In this document: positions 28,226-37,978 of the stretch, one piece after another
Layout of the letters: each line of letters begins with the position of its first letter
Numbering within the stretch: the first letter of the stretch is position 1
From: Synechococcus sp. WH 7805
GTDB taxonomy: Bacteria; Cyanobacteriota; Cyanobacteriia; PCC-6307; Cyanobiaceae
Direction: 5' to 3'
DNA: 54,365 nt
Assembly (NCBI RefSeq): GCF_000153285.1
Contig: NZ_CH724168.1
Span: forward strand, 1,553,848-1,608,212
Translations under genes and position numbers: made by a program
Notes under the pieces: generated by a model
The model's input: the letters and a program-made list of their open reading frames with translations, nothing else
What the model was told of the DNA's origin: nothing
Database searches by the model: none

Positions 28226-29022
28226 CAACGACGGGTCGCGTGATAGTGATTGAGAGCCTGGTCGAGGGGCCCGTCAAAGACGATGCTGCCCTCACTGAAC
28301 ACCAGCCCACGTCGGCAAAACCGCTTCAGCAGTGCGTCTGAATGAGATGCCAATAACAACGTGCCAGCGGAGGCCAGGAATGACTCCAAACGAACTTTGG
28401 CCTTCTCGTAGAAGCTGCTGTCTCCAGCACCAAAGCCCTCATCCATGGCCAGACAGTCGTGGCGGGATCCTGTGAGCACCGCAAACATCAATCGTGCCGC
28501 CATCCCTTGGCTGTAGGTCTTCACAGGGAGATGCACGAAATCACCGAGGCCGGAGAAGGTCACCACGTCATTGCAGAAGGCCTCAAAGCCACGAAGATTG
28601 CCGTGGGTGAGCAGGTAGTGGGCTTTGATCGCTTGCTGACCACTGAGTTCAGGACTGGTGATGAAGCTTTTATGGATCATCGGATGCACAGTCACATGGG
28701 CCTGAAAGACCCCCGCTGAATGCTGATAGATCCCGGAAACGAGGCGAAGAAACGTTGATTTGCCGGCGCCGTTGTGACCGATCAAGGCCACGCGCTCACC
28801 TTCCCGCACGGTGCAGCTCACATTTGCAAGGGCCGTAATCACCGCGCCACCACGCCTGCGATTCAAGCGCCCACCTGTCACCGAACGAATCAGAGAAGCC
28901 TTCAAACTACGGGTTTCCGTGGTGGCCACAGGGATATCAAGACGCACATTCTCCAAGCGCAAAACCAGATTAGAGTTCTCACCGGTGTCGCAAGCCTGAG
29001 TGGTGTGGACTGTGTCAATCAT
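28225..29022 (-). CDS. ABC transporter ATP-binding protein for polysaccharide export (Wzt/KpsT-like)
   Basis: This 265-residue ATPase powers glycan export with the downstream permease. It has the long N-terminal lead of Wzt proteins (TRSLKASLIRSVTGGRLNRR), Walker A in ALIGHNGAGKSTFLRLVSG, the shortened signature YSQGMAARL, Walker B with the catalytic Glu in CLAMDEGFGAGD, and the H-loop LLLASHS. There is no C-terminal carbohydrate-binding domain, so it is the short KpsT-like form. Divergent from the glycosyltransferase at 29230; the 207-base gap between them is AT-rich, presumably carries both promoters, and shows no other feature I can support. Confidence 0.94.
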   Translation of the reverse strand: MIDTVHTTQACDTGENSNLVLRLENVRLDIPVATTETRSLKASLIRSVTGGRLNRRRGGAVITALANVSCTVREGERVALIGHNGAGKSTFLRLVSGIYQHSAGVFQAHVTVHPMIHKSFITSPELSGQQAIKAHYLLTHGNLRGFEAFCNDVVTFSGLGDFVHLPVKTYSQGMAARLMFAVLTGSRHDCLAMDEGFGAGDSSFYEKAKVRLESFLASAGTLLLASHSDALLKRFCRRGLVFSEGSIVFDGPLDQALNHYHATRR

Positions 29023-29229
29023 AGAGTGATACTACCGTTGACTCCAAACAAAGAGATTCTTTGGCCAGTGCCAGCAAGACGCAAACGGCAAAACGTTCAT
29101 CAGAAATTAGGGTCAACACATCACAGGCATCAGCGAAGCTGTCCTTCCTCGAGCGAACATCCCCTTCTAAAGCCCTCCAAACAGGGATACTAATAAGACC
29201 CTGTCATTTCATCCCAAAACAAGAAGGCG

Positions 29230-30480
29230 ATGAACGTACTCTTCATTCACCAGAATTTCCCAGCACAATACCGACACATTTGCCAACAACTGCTTCGACA
29301 GGAATGTCATACGATAGTTTCAATTGGGATGGGGAAAAGCCCCTTCAAAAATAGCCAAAACTACGCGCACATACAATACTCGGCTGAACGTTCAAGCACC
29401 AGGGGGATTCATCCTTGGGTCACTGACATCGAAACGAAAAGCATCCGCGCTGAAGCCTGCGGAAAAGTATGCCAAAAATTGAAGTCACAGGGCTTTGTTC
29501 CTGACATTATCTGCGGCCATCCTGGCTGGGGAGAGCTCCTTGGCATCCCCTACGTTTGGCCCCAATCACCAATCCTGATGTATCAAGAATTTTATTACAA
29601 TGAACACGGATTCGATAGTGATTTCGACCCAGAATTTGCAAAGCAGCAAAGCGATTGGTCAAAAAAAACGGAAACGTATCTGAAAAATGCCAATTCACTA
29701 CTTAACCTTCAACACGCAACTTGGAATGTCACACCAACAAACTTCCAACGGAGTTCTTTCCCAATCCAGTTTCACCAACGATTCTCCACCATTCATGATG
29801 GAATTTCAAACCATGCACAACCCGCACCGGACAAAAGTAACATCAAAGTCCAGGTAGGCAAGCAGACCATTCTCAGTGATCAGGATCAACTCATCACGTT
29901 TGTGAACCGCCGCGTCGAGCCTTACCGCGGCTGTCACTCCTTCATCCGTTCTATTCCTCTCATTCAGGAAAGAAACCCCAACGCCATCATCGTGATTGTT
30001 GGCATTGCCAAGGGCGTGAGCTACGGGAGCCCCTGCCCCCAGGGCGAGTGGAAAGACGTTTTCCTCAAGGAAATCGAAGGTCATTACGATCCTGAAAAGG
30101 TTCTTTTTGTGGGTCAGCTTCCCTACCAAGACTTTTTAAATCTGCTGAAGCTGAGTCGCGTTCATGTATATCTCACCTATCCATTTGTGCTCAGCTGGAG
30201 CCTGCTCGAAGCCATGAGCACAGGATGCGCGATTGTCGGATCCTCCACTGCTCCGGTAACAGAAGTGATTGAGGACAACGTGCACGGTCTTCTCGTCAAC
30301 TTCTTTGACCCCAAGGCCATCGCTGCAGGCATCACTGATCTTCTTCACGATGGCGACCGCGCAGCCAGACTGGGAAAAAACGCCCATCAGCGTGCTGTTG
30401 AGCAGTACAGCCTTGAGCGATGCCTACCGCGCCAGCTTGAGCTGATCAATCTGGTGGCCAGAAAGGTAATCGGAGCCTGA
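29230..30480 (+). CDS. Family 4 glycosyltransferase with Glyco_trans_4_3 N-terminal domain
   Basis: This 416-residue enzyme opens with MNVLFIHQNFPAQYRHICQQ, the hallmark of a distinct GT4 N-terminal domain, followed by PDIICGHPGWGELLG and PILMYQEFYYNEHGFDSDFD. The donor half has FVNRRVEPYRGCHSFIRSI, VLFVGQLPYQDFLNLLKLS and a truncated EAMSTGCAIVGSSTAPVTEV motif where the usual E-x-F/Y-G-x-x segment is replaced by FVLSWSLLEAMSTG. The first half is more AT-rich than the second, so it may be a mosaic. It ends two bases from the convergent sugar-transferase stop. Confidence 0.9.
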   Translation: MNVLFIHQNFPAQYRHICQQLLRQECHTIVSIGMGKSPFKNSQNYAHIQYSAERSSTRGIHPWVTDIETKSIRAEACGKVCQKLKSQGFVPDIICGHPGWGELLGIPYVWPQSPILMYQEFYYNEHGFDSDFDPEFAKQQSDWSKKTETYLKNANSLLNLQHATWNVTPTNFQRSSFPIQFHQRFSTIHDGISNHAQPAPDKSNIKVQVGKQTILSDQDQLITFVNRRVEPYRGCHSFIRSIPLIQERNPNAIIVIVGIAKGVSYGSPCPQGEWKDVFLKEIEGHYDPEKVLFVGQLPYQDFLNLLKLSRVHVYLTYPFVLSWSLLEAMSTGCAIVGSSTAPVTEVIEDNVHGLLVNFFDPKAIAAGITDLLHDGDRAARLGKNAHQRAVEQYSLERCLPRQLELINLVARKVIGA

Positions 30481-30482
30481 AT

Positions 30483-31841
30483 TCAGCGGCCACCAGCTTT
30501 GAGAACAGTTTTAATTGTGCGGAAAAGGATCACCAGATCCAACCATGTGCTGAAGTGCCTTAAGTAGTAAAGGTCGTACGACAATTTCAGATCGGAGTCT
30601 TCGATGCTGCTGGCATAGGGTGCACAAACCTGAGCCCAACCACTCAATCCCGGTCGCATCCAATGGCGTTTGCGATAATGGGGGATGTGCCGCTCCAGCT
30701 CGTGCTCCAGCTCCGGACGCTCCGGACGCGGACCGATCAGGCTCATCTCACCGTTCAGCACATTCAGCAGCTGTGGTAACTCATCGAAGCGCAAACGGCG
30801 CAACCACAGCCCCACCCGGGTGATGCGCTGATCACCGGGCTGAGTCCAGAGCGCTGGTGCATGAGCCGGTTGGACAGACATGGTGCGCAACTTGAACACG
30901 CGGAAGGGTCGACCCAGCCAACCACTGCGCCACTGCACATACAGCACGGGCCCGCGATCTTCCAGCCAGATCAGCAAGGCAGCCAAGCCCACAAAGGGAA
31001 TGCTCAGCAACAGCAGACCACCAGCCACCACCAAATCGGCCATCCGCTTGAGCTGGGCCTGCACGCTGAAGGCTGCAGCCCAGGGAAGATCGTCGTAGCT
31101 AAGGCCGCCCTCGGGCAGAAAGGCCGGTGGCAACCGTTCCTGCTGCTGTTCAAACAGACTCAGAGGTGAAACCACCCTGACCTGGCGCGGGTCGAGGGTC
31201 TCCAGTGTTTCCTGAAGGGAAACCCAGCGGGGATCGCCCTCCAACCCGGGCGCCAGGGCCAGCAGGAAGGGACGATCCACGTCAGTCAACACCAACTGCA
31301 AGTGCTCGACACTGACCAGCTCCAGGCGCTCTCGCTGCGGCACCCGTCGCCAGCTCACCAACATCGCTTCTTGATCGTCCGGGCCAGCCAGCAACAACAC
31401 ACGAGGCCGGTCAGGCATCAGCACACCACGTCGCAGGCCCACGCGCACCAGGAGCGACCAAACGAACAGCAGACCCATCCAAAGGAACTGCACCCGCCGC
31501 TCCACTAGCCACACCTCCTCTCCAGGGTTGATCAGCCAGCGAGCGATCGCCACCACCATCAGGGTCACCACGCTGGTCAGCAGCAGCCGCTGCAGCAACA
31601 CTGGCAACGCCAGCTGTCGCCAGCGCAGCACGGTGTACCCACCAAATAACCAACCCAGGAGGGGATAGAGCAAAAAACTAAACACCAGCCAGGCCCTCTG
31701 ACCCTCCAGATCCGAGCTGCCCGTGGGGACCGCCGACAGTGCATCAGGGGCTACCACGATCACCAGCAGAATCAGCAGCTGTCCAAGCCAATCGAGCAGA
31801 ACTGCCCGCAGCAGCAACGAGCGAGGATCACATCCCCACAT
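30483..31841 (-). CDS. Polyprenyl-phosphate sugar-1-phosphate transferase (exopolysaccharide initiating enzyme)
   Basis: This 452-residue inner-membrane enzyme starts glycan assembly by moving a sugar-1-phosphate from a nucleotide sugar to undecaprenyl phosphate. The N-terminal part has about four hydrophobic helices (residues 12-150), then a CoA-binding-like linker, a fifth helix near 270 (ADLVVAGGLLLLSIPFVG) and the bacterial sugar transferase domain: VQWRSGWLGRPFRVFKLRTM, RLRFDELPQLLNVLNGEMSL, IGPRPERPELEHEL and RPGLSGWAQV. The Asp-Glu pair of RFDELPQ is the catalytic acid pair known for the family. Its start overlaps the stop of a small upstream frame (TGATG). Confidence 0.94.
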   Translation of the reverse strand: MWGCDPRSLLLRAVLLDWLGQLLILLVIVVAPDALSAVPTGSSDLEGQRAWLVFSFLLYPLLGWLFGGYTVLRWRQLALPVLLQRLLLTSVVTLMVVAIARWLINPGEEVWLVERRVQFLWMGLLFVWSLLVRVGLRRGVLMPDRPRVLLLAGPDDQEAMLVSWRRVPQRERLELVSVEHLQLVLTDVDRPFLLALAPGLEGDPRWVSLQETLETLDPRQVRVVSPLSLFEQQQERLPPAFLPEGGLSYDDLPWAAAFSVQAQLKRMADLVVAGGLLLLSIPFVGLAALLIWLEDRGPVLYVQWRSGWLGRPFRVFKLRTMSVQPAHAPALWTQPGDQRITRVGLWLRRLRFDELPQLLNVLNGEMSLIGPRPERPELEHELERHIPHYRKRHWMRPGLSGWAQVCAPYASSIEDSDLKLSYDLYYLRHFSTWLDLVILFRTIKTVLKAGGR

Positions 31842-32017
31842 CAGCGATCACCTCCTGCACAGCGGCGCCACAAAGGCCACAGATCATCCAGCAGACATGA
31901 CCACAGCCTCCATGGGTTGAAAGGATCGTCAATCAAGACTTTTGGTTCAGAAACATCTGCCTCCACCCGCTGAATGAGGCACTTGCGGGCCATGGCAACC
32001 CAGTTCCGGATTGCCAT
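31841..32017 (-). CDS. Possible small protein upstream of the sugar transferase
   Basis: An open frame of 58 residues (MAIRNWVAMARKC, ending PWRLWSCLLDDLWPLWRRC plus four residues) ends in a TGATG overlap with the sugar transferase gene, the coupling pattern used by other gene pairs in this window. It is rich in Trp, Leu and Arg and has no recognised family. The frame extends to 32119 with earlier starts. It may be only a leader; I would keep it as a candidate. Confidence 0.35.
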   Translation of the reverse strand: MAIRNWVAMARKCLIQRVEADVSEPKVLIDDPFNPWRLWSCLLDDLWPLWRRCAGGDR

Positions 32018-32136
32018 TGTCTCAGTGTGAACGTTCAGATCGACTTTCTCATCAGATCCCACACGGCAACGCTTGAGGCAAGCGTTTGAAGTTGTTGTTA
32101 AGAGTGCGTTGAACGCCAAGACCTTTGCCCAGGCCC

Positions 32137-33039
32137 ATGGCCGCCACGATTTACCTGCACTGGACTGCCACCGGCTACGACTGGATCCGCCCTGGTCACT
32201 ATCACGCGATCATCAGCGGTGATGGGCGGGTGCACAGGCTGCATGCCACCAGCGTGGATCTTCCGGCCCACACCTGGGCGCGCAACAGCAATGCCGTGGC
32301 CCTTTCTTGCGCCTGCATGGGCGGCCAGCCCGACCCCTGGACTCTGCCGCCCACGCCTGCGCAGCTCATGAGCCTCTGCGCTGAAACCGCCTCGATCGCG
32401 GCCAGCTGGGGCTGGACAGCAGCGGACATCACGGTCCAGCGGGTCATGACCCACGCCGAGGCGGCCTCCAACAAAGACGGACGCATGATGCACGACAACT
32501 ACGGGCCGGTGGTCTGGGGCGGCACGGGCGAGCGCTGGGATCTGCTGCAGTTAGCCAAAAACGGCCCCATTGATGGCGGTGAACAGCTTCGAGCCCGGAT
32601 CCGGGCACTCATGGATGGACATTCAGTGAGCGACGCCGTCAGCGATCGTTTGGGTTTCAAAGGGGAAACCACGATCCAGGCCCGGAGCGAAGCGCTAACC
32701 GTGACGATTGACGGCGAAGGCCGATCCTGGGCCCCGGCAACCGATCTCCTGGAACGCTATGGCATCCCCTATGCCTGGAACGCCAGTGAGCGACAGATCA
32801 TGATCGGCGCCTTGGATGTTGCGCCCACCTACCGGGACGACAGCGTGCAAGCCTCGGTGGGCTGGCCCCTATTCACCATGACCCTGCAATCGGGCAATGC
32901 ACCGGTGATCCTCACAGGCATCGTGCGGCCATCGGAATCAGGGGATCGGGCCTGGTGCCGGGTGCTGGAGTTCGCCGAAGAGTTCGGCATCTCCATTCAC
33001 TACAACCCGTTCACGCTGCTGGAGCGGCGGGGCGGCTGA
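32137..33039 (+). CDS. N-acetylmuramoyl-L-alanine amidase-like protein
   Basis: This 300-residue protein starts MAATIYLHWTATGYDW, with the zinc-ligand histidine in the LHWTAT position of the type 2 amidase/PGRP fold. HYHAIISGDGRVHRL and the later VMTHAEAASNKD (second His) continue the fold, and the domain ends near residue 165. The remaining 130 residues contain two or more beta repeats (LTVTIDGEGRSWAPATDLLE and an IMIGALDVAP segment) resembling copper-amine-oxidase-like or stalk domains. No signal peptide is seen. It would cleave the amide between the glycan and peptide of peptidoglycan, but the active form cannot be confirmed by eye. The ATG at 32137 is preferred over TTG at 32125. Confidence 0.85.
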   Translation: MAATIYLHWTATGYDWIRPGHYHAIISGDGRVHRLHATSVDLPAHTWARNSNAVALSCACMGGQPDPWTLPPTPAQLMSLCAETASIAASWGWTAADITVQRVMTHAEAASNKDGRMMHDNYGPVVWGGTGERWDLLQLAKNGPIDGGEQLRARIRALMDGHSVSDAVSDRLGFKGETTIQARSEALTVTIDGEGRSWAPATDLLERYGIPYAWNASERQIMIGALDVAPTYRDDSVQASVGWPLFTMTLQSGNAPVILTGIVRPSESGDRAWCRVLEFAEEFGISIHYNPFTLLERRGG

Positions 33040-33067
33040 AGGCCGAACTGCATCAGAGGATGACCGA

Positions 33068-33523
33068 ATGACCCGCTACCGCCTGGTGGAACATGCGTCC
33101 GGAGCACCTGGGCTGCGATGGTTCGGAATGGGCCCGGATCTGAGGCCGACCCGCGGCTTACTGAAGCTGCAGCGTCTGTTTGACAAACACGCTTTCTGGG
33201 CTCAACAACGCAACCAACGGCAACTCAAACGCATGCTGGCGGGCAGCACGGTGGTGGTCAGCCTCTGGAGAGGCAAACGTCTCGTGGGATTCGGACGGGC
33301 AACGAGTGACGGCATTCACCGTGCGGTGCTCTGGGATGTAGTGGTGGCCGGCGACCTTCAGGGCCGTGGGCTAGGACGCCGGGTGGTGGAAGCTCTGCTC
33401 AGCACACGATCCATTCGTGGCGCAGAGCGCGTTTATCTGATGACCACCAATAGCGCGGGCTTCTATGAACAACTGGGCTTCGAAGCTGCTCAGCCGCAGA
33501 AGCTGTTGATCAGAAAACAATGA
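33068..33523 (+). CDS. GNAT-family N-acetyltransferase
   Basis: This 151-residue GNAT enzyme has motif A in LWDVVVAGDLQGRGLGRRVVE (acetyl-CoA pyrophosphate loop Q-G-x-G-x-G) and the motif B segment SAGFYEQLGFE. The block VGFGRATSDGIHRAVLWDVVV is close to the wording of cyanobacterial and chloroplast homologues called serotonin N-acetyltransferase-like or protein lysine/N-terminal acetyltransferases; the real substrate is not known. It begins 28 bases after the amidase gene and may be co-transcribed. It is followed nine bases later by tRNA-Gly on the opposite strand. Confidence 0.9.
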   Translation: MTRYRLVEHASGAPGLRWFGMGPDLRPTRGLLKLQRLFDKHAFWAQQRNQRQLKRMLAGSTVVVSLWRGKRLVGFGRATSDGIHRAVLWDVVVAGDLQGRGLGRRVVEALLSTRSIRGAERVYLMTTNSAGFYEQLGFEAAQPQKLLIRKQ

Positions 33524-33531
33524 TCAAGGCA

Positions 33532-33603
33532 AGCGGATGAAGAGATTCGAACTCTCGACCCTCTCCTTGGCAAGGAGATGCTCTACCACTGAGCTACATC
33601 CGC
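33532..33603 (-). tRNA. tRNA-Gly (anticodon GCC)
   Basis: Read on the minus strand, GCGGATG at the 5' end pairs with CATCCGC at the 3' end as the 7-base acceptor stem. The D-arm TAGCTCAGTGGTAGAGCA, anticodon stem TCTCC/GGAGA with loop TTGCCAA (anticodon GCC), and the T-loop GTTCGAATC are all standard. Length is 72 bases with the discriminator base; CCA is not encoded. Confidence 0.97.
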
Positions 33604-33667
33604 ATGTCAGTCGCGTGGGATGTGTCCCTTGCGACCTGGCAAGCATGCACTACAAGGGGGCCCTGGG

Positions 33668-34162
33668 TCAATCCACTGACAACGAGGTGGGCAGAGTCTT
33701 CATCAAGGACCCCATTTCCAGGGCCTGCAAGCCATAACTCCAGCCCAGATTGCTCTTGATGCCCGCCCGCTCAAGCGCCTGTTGCATGGTGTCGGTGGTC
33801 AGCACTCCGAAAATCACCGGCACACCAGTGTCCCGCGCCACAGCCGCAATCCCTTTGCTGGCCTCCGAAACCACGACATCGAAATGTGGAGTATCTCCGC
33901 GGATCACAGCACCCAGGGTGACCACCACTTGATAGCGCCCACTCCGCGCCAGTTGCTGCGCCACCAAGGGCAACTCGAACGACCCCGGCACCCAGGCCAC
34001 ATCCAATTGCTCACTGTCAGCAGCCGTATTCACGCCATGCCGACCGAGACAGTCCAAGCAACCACTTAACAATTTGCCAGTGACAAGGTCATTGAATCGA
34101 GCGATCACGACTGCGATGCGCAGTCCTTGCACATCAGTGAAACGCCCTTCAAAAGTGGCCAT
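33668..34162 (-). CDS. ribH: 6,7-dimethyl-8-ribityllumazine synthase
   Basis: RibH condenses the pyrimidine and the four-carbon phosphate intermediates in the next-to-last step of riboflavin synthesis and assembles as a shell of up to 60 subunits. The 164 residues include [48 protein letters not shown] with the catalytic histidine, and [22 protein letters not shown]. It is followed upstream by psbZ on the same strand, 53 bases away. Confidence 0.97.
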   Translation of the reverse strand: MATFEGRFTDVQGLRIAVVIARFNDLVTGKLLSGCLDCLGRHGVNTAADSEQLDVAWVPGSFELPLVAQQLARSGRYQVVVTLGAVIRGDTPHFDVVVSEASKGIAAVARDTGVPVIFGVLTTDTMQQALERAGIKSNLGWSYGLQALEMGSLMKTLPTSLSVD

Positions 34163-34215
34163 GGAGTGGCAGTCGGCTCATTCAATGCTCCCACTGAGCG
34201 TGACCGCCAGCAGGT

Positions 34216-34404
34216 TCAGACCACGAAGAAGCTCATGCCCCAGTTCACTAAAACCAAAGCCACCCAGACAATGCCACCCAAAAGGATCAGACGATTGGAG
34301 CGGCCGCTGTCCTCATTGGAGGCATAAAGCACAGGAACGGCCACAATCAGGGCAAACGACATCACCACCAGCGCCAGAACGGTGAGTGTGTTGAGGATCT
34401 GCAT
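34216..34404 (-). CDS. psbZ: Photosystem II protein PsbZ (Ycf9)
   Basis: PsbZ is a two-helix peripheral subunit of photosystem II that stabilises antenna contacts. The 62-residue product has two hydrophobic segments, MQILNTLTVLALVVMSFALI and an ILLGGIVWVALVLVNWG segment, joined by VPVLYASNEDSGRSNR, the family signature. ATG at 34404 gives the usual length; the frame is open further upstream, but those extra 18 residues are polar and not conserved. It marks the organism as an oxygenic phototroph. It is divergent from mutS, 157 bases away, and both promoters should lie in that gap. Confidence 0.96.
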   Translation of the reverse strand: MQILNTLTVLALVVMSFALIVAVPVLYASNEDSGRSNRLILLGGIVWVALVLVNWGMSFFVV

Positions 34405-34561
34405 GGGGTTTCGGTCGACGCCTGGTCGGTTGGCCAGATTCTCCCACGACGATGACACCCCTGTTCACGATCACTGCACCAACCTTCACAGCCTGTGGTG
34501 ATCCACGCGGCGACAGGACCAACCGACCATCGGTACGATCCCGAGCAGGGTGAATCGTCCG

Positions 34562-37288
34562 ATGCCGCGCTCCGCTGCCCAATCCGAAGCGCAAACCCTT
34601 CAGGGAAGTCTGTTCGGAGCTCCTGAATCCGCCGAGACATCAAAAAGGCGTTCGGTGCCGTCCGCTGCAACCGAGCTGGATGACCTGACGGATGCCAGCC
34701 TCAGCGCCGATGCCGCCGCCCGGCCCCGGCAACGCCAGGAGCGCGATGCGTTCACCAACGCTGGAAACGAACAAGACGCAGATGGCTCGGATCCAGACGA
34801 CAACGGCGATGAACCGGCCTGGGCCCACCACAACCAAGTGGATCTGGCCCAGCTCACGCCGATGCTGCGCCACTACGTAGAGCTCAAAATTGAGCATCCC
34901 GAGCGCGTTCTGCTCTACCGCCTCGGTGACTTCTTCGAGTGCTTCTTTGAGGATGCTGTTGAGCTCTCACGGGTTCTGGAGCTCACCCTCACCGGCAAAG
35001 AAGGGGGCAAAGCGATCGGCCGCGTGCCCATGGCCGGCATTCCCCATCACGCCGCTGAGCGCTACTGCGCCGACCTGATCCGACGCGGCTATTCGGTGGC
35101 CCTCTGCGATCAGCTCGAAACAACCCCCAGCAAGGGTGCCCTGCTCAAACGCGGCATCACCCGCGTGCTCACTCCCGGCACGGTGCTGGAAGAAGGCATG
35201 CTCAGCGCCCGCCGTAACAATTGGCTGGCCGCCGTGGTGGTGGAGCCCTCCACCAGTAAAAAGCCCTTCCGTTGGGGACTGGCCAGTGCCGACGTGAGCA
35301 CCGGCGATGTGCTGGTGCTGGAGCGCAGCGGCAGCGATGCCCTTCACCAGCAGCTGGCCCAGCTCGAAGCATCTGAACTGCTTTGGGCCGCTGAGGACGA
35401 CACCGAGCCAGCGCGACCGGCCTGGTGCCCCGATCGCCTGCGGCTCAGCCCCATGGCCCGCACCCCCTTTAGCGCTCCCGAGGCGGAACAGACCCTCAAG
35501 GCGCACTACAAACTGACGAGCCTTGATGGCCTGGGCCTGCCGGAGCTACCCCTGGCCCTACGGGCTTTCGGAGGGTTGCTGCAGTACGTCAACGACACCC
35601 AGCCCCTGGAAGACAACGCCCGTGTACCTCTGGATGTACCCAGGATCGTGCACAGCGGCGAGACCCTGGTGCTCGACGCCCAGACCCGCCGCAACCTGGA
35701 GCTCACAGCCACCCAGCGGGACGGACAGCTGCAGGGATCGTTGCTTTGGGCCATCGACCAGACCCTCACGGCCATGGGCGGCCGCTGCCTGCGCCGCTGG
35801 CTGGAGGCGCCACTGATGGACCTCACCGCCATCCAACAGCGCCAGGCGGTGGTGAGCCTGCTGGTGGATCAGCGTTCTCTGCGCCAGGTGCTGCGCCGCC
35901 TGCTGCGCCCCATGGGCGATCTGGAGCGCCTGGCAGGCCGGGCCGGTGCAGGCCATGCCGGTGCCCGCGATCTGGTGGCCATCGCCGATGGCCTCGAGCG
36001 GCTCCCCCAACTAACGGCCCGCCTGCAAAGCAAGCTGACGCACTGGCCCGAGGAGCTCACAGCTCTGCATCAGCCTGAACCAGCTCTAGTCGAGCTGGCC
36101 GCTGACATCCGCCAGACCCTCATCGCCGCCCCTCCCCTCTCACTCAGCGAAGGCGGCCTGATCCACGACGGCGTCGACCCCCTGCTCGATGGCCTGCGCA
36201 ACCAACTCGACGATCAGAACGCCTGGCTGGCCGAGCAGGAGCGTCTGGAGCGTGAGCGCAGCGGCAACAACAACCTGCGCCTGCAGTACCACCGCACCTT
36301 CGGTTACTTCCTGGCGGTCAGCAAAGCCAAGGCTTCATCGGTGCCGAACCATTGGATCCGCCGCCAGACCCTGGCCAATGAGGAGCGCTTCATCACCCCA
36401 GAACTGAAAGAGCGGGAAGGACGCATCTTTCAACTGCGAGCTCGGGCCTGCCAGCGGGAATACGAATTCTTCTGTGGCCTGCGTGAGCAGGTGGGGGCGA
36501 TGGCCGCACCGATCCGCCAAGCGGCCCGAGCAATAGCCAGTCTCGACGCCCTCACCTCGCTGGCAGAGTCCGCCGCCACAGGCGGCTGGTGCGCCCCAGT
36601 GCTCAGTGACAATCGCCAATTGGAGATCCGCGCAGGTCGTCATCCGGTAGTGGAACAGCTGCTGGTTGAGTCCGCCTTCACCCCCAACGACCTCGCCCTG
36701 GGCAATGGCACTGATCTGATCGTGCTCACCGGCCCCAATGCAAGCGGCAAGAGCTGCTATCTACGCCAGATCGGTGTCATTCAGCTGCTGGCCCAGATCG
36801 GCAGCTGGGTGCCTGCCGCCTCAGCCGCCATCGGCCTGACCGATCGCATCTTCACCCGGGTGGGCGCCGTGGATGATCTCGCTGCGGGCCAGTCCACCTT
36901 CATGGTGGAAATGGCGGAAACCGCCAACATCCTGCACCACGCCAGCGAACGCTCCCTGGTGCTGCTCGATGAGATCGGCCGGGGTACGGCCACCTTCGAT
37001 GGCCTTTCCATCGCCTGGGCCGTGAGCGAACACCTGGCCGGCGATCTCAAAGCCCGCACCGTGTTTGCCACCCATTACCACGAGCTCAACAACCTGGCCG
37101 CAGAGCGCTCCAACGTGGCCAACTTCCAGGTCATGGTGCAGGAAACCGGCGCCGATCTGGTGTTCTTGCATCAAGTGCAGGCTGGCGGAGCCAGCCGCAG
37201 CTACGGCATCGAAGCCGCGCGCCTCGCCGGCGTGCCCGCACCCGTGGTGCAACGCGCTCGGCAGGTGCTCGATCAGCTGGCGGCCTGA
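34562..37288 (+). CDS. mutS: DNA mismatch repair protein MutS
   Basis: MutS recognises mismatches and small loops and recruits MutL. The mismatch-binding Phe-x-Glu motif is in [18 protein letters not shown]. The clamp and connector domains follow, and the ATPase domain carries Walker [20 protein letters not shown], Walker [18 protein letters not shown], and the ATHYHEL loop. The 908 residues include an unusual N-terminal extension of about 100 residues, acidic and low-complexity (Ala/Asp/Asn/Glu), before the first conserved segment. ATG at 34562 was chosen over GTG at 34550, which would add only four residues. The 3' end overlaps convergent cobH by 16 bases. Confidence 0.97.
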   Translation: MPRSAAQSEAQTLQGSLFGAPESAETSKRRSVPSAATELDDLTDASLSADAAARPRQRQERDAFTNAGNEQDADGSDPDDNGDEPAWAHHNQVDLAQLTPMLRHYVELKIEHPERVLLYRLGDFFECFFEDAVELSRVLELTLTGKEGGKAIGRVPMAGIPHHAAERYCADLIRRGYSVALCDQLETTPSKGALLKRGITRVLTPGTVLEEGMLSARRNNWLAAVVVEPSTSKKPFRWGLASADVSTGDVLVLERSGSDALHQQLAQLEASELLWAAEDDTEPARPAWCPDRLRLSPMARTPFSAPEAEQTLKAHYKLTSLDGLGLPELPLALRAFGGLLQYVNDTQPLEDNARVPLDVPRIVHSGETLVLDAQTRRNLELTATQRDGQLQGSLLWAIDQTLTAMGGRCLRRWLEAPLMDLTAIQQRQAVVSLLVDQRSLRQVLRRLLRPMGDLERLAGRAGAGHAGARDLVAIADGLERLPQLTARLQSKLTHWPEELTALHQPEPALVELAADIRQTLIAAPPLSLSEGGLIHDGVDPLLDGLRNQLDDQNAWLAEQERLERERSGNNNLRLQYHRTFGYFLAVSKAKASSVPNHWIRRQTLANEERFITPELKEREGRIFQLRARACQREYEFFCGLREQVGAMAAPIRQAARAIASLDALTSLAESAATGGWCAPVLSDNRQLEIRAGRHPVVEQLLVESAFTPNDLALGNGTDLIVLTGPNASGKSCYLRQIGVIQLLAQIGSWVPAASAAIGLTDRIFTRVGAVDDLAAGQSTFMVEMAETANILHHASERSLVLLDEIGRGTATFDGLSIAWAVSEHLAGDLKARTVFATHYHELNNLAAERSNVANFQVMVQETGADLVFLHQVQAGGASRSYGIEAARLAGVPAPVVQRARQVLDQLAA

Positions 37289-37908
37289 GCGGCCCGCAGC
37301 AATGCATTCACGGCTGCAGCCACCAAACCGGCGCCGCCACGGGTGCCCTCTAAGCGGATCTGGGCCAGACCACTAACGGCCAGGCGTCGTTTGCTTTCCG
37401 GCACTCCCACAAACCCCACCGGCATGCCGATCACCAGCGAAGGGGTATCGGCCCCTGCCTGCACCTGATCGAGCAGCTGCTCCAACGCGGTGGGGGCACT
37501 GCCCACCAGCACCAACGGCAGGGCAGAGCCGGATGCGCGAGCCGCTGCGCTGAGTTCAGGCCAGGCTCTTTGCATCGCCGCTGCTGATCGAGTGGATCCC
37601 TGCGGCGCGAGCGGCGGAGCCCAGTCGAGCAGGCAATGCACTGCGTTGCCCAGGGTTCGGGCCGCCATCGGTGACACCGCCGCCGCGGCCATGGCCGTGT
37701 CCGTGAGAATCACAGCCTTACCCGTAAGCGCCTCCACACCGCAAGCGCAGGCGCCATCACTGAACTGAAGCAGGGACATCAGGCCGGGATCACCGCTGCT
37801 GTGCACAAGCCGCTCCAGCACCTGCTGCTCCAGGGTGTCCAAATCCGTCTCCCCCAGCAGGGCACGAATGCGCCGAATGCTTTCCGTGAAGATCGGGTGA
37901 TCGGCCAT
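37273..37908 (-). CDS. cobH: Precorrin-8X methylmutase
   Basis: CobH/CbiC moves the C-11 methyl group to C-12 to form hydrogenobyrinic or cobyrinic acid in (pseudo)cobalamin synthesis. In 211 residues it has [39 protein letters not shown] with the catalytic His, [18 protein letters not shown] and [21 protein letters not shown] at 37908 ([10 protein letters not shown]) gives the family length; the frame runs on to 38031 but the extra part lies across the start of divergent holA. Confidence 0.96.
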   Translation of the reverse strand: MADHPIFTESIRRIRALLGETDLDTLEQQVLERLVHSSGDPGLMSLLQFSDGACACGVEALTGKAVILTDTAMAAAAVSPMAARTLGNAVHCLLDWAPPLAPQGSTRSAAAMQRAWPELSAAARASGSALPLVLVGSAPTALEQLLDQVQAGADTPSLVIGMPVGFVGVPESKRRLAVSGLAQIRLEGTRGGAGLVAAAVNALLRAAQAAS

Positions 37909-37978
37909 GGCGGCGCTCTCCTCAGACAGGCACTGCCCACACAGGGCAGACTTCAGCATCCTCTGACGCCCCGTCACC

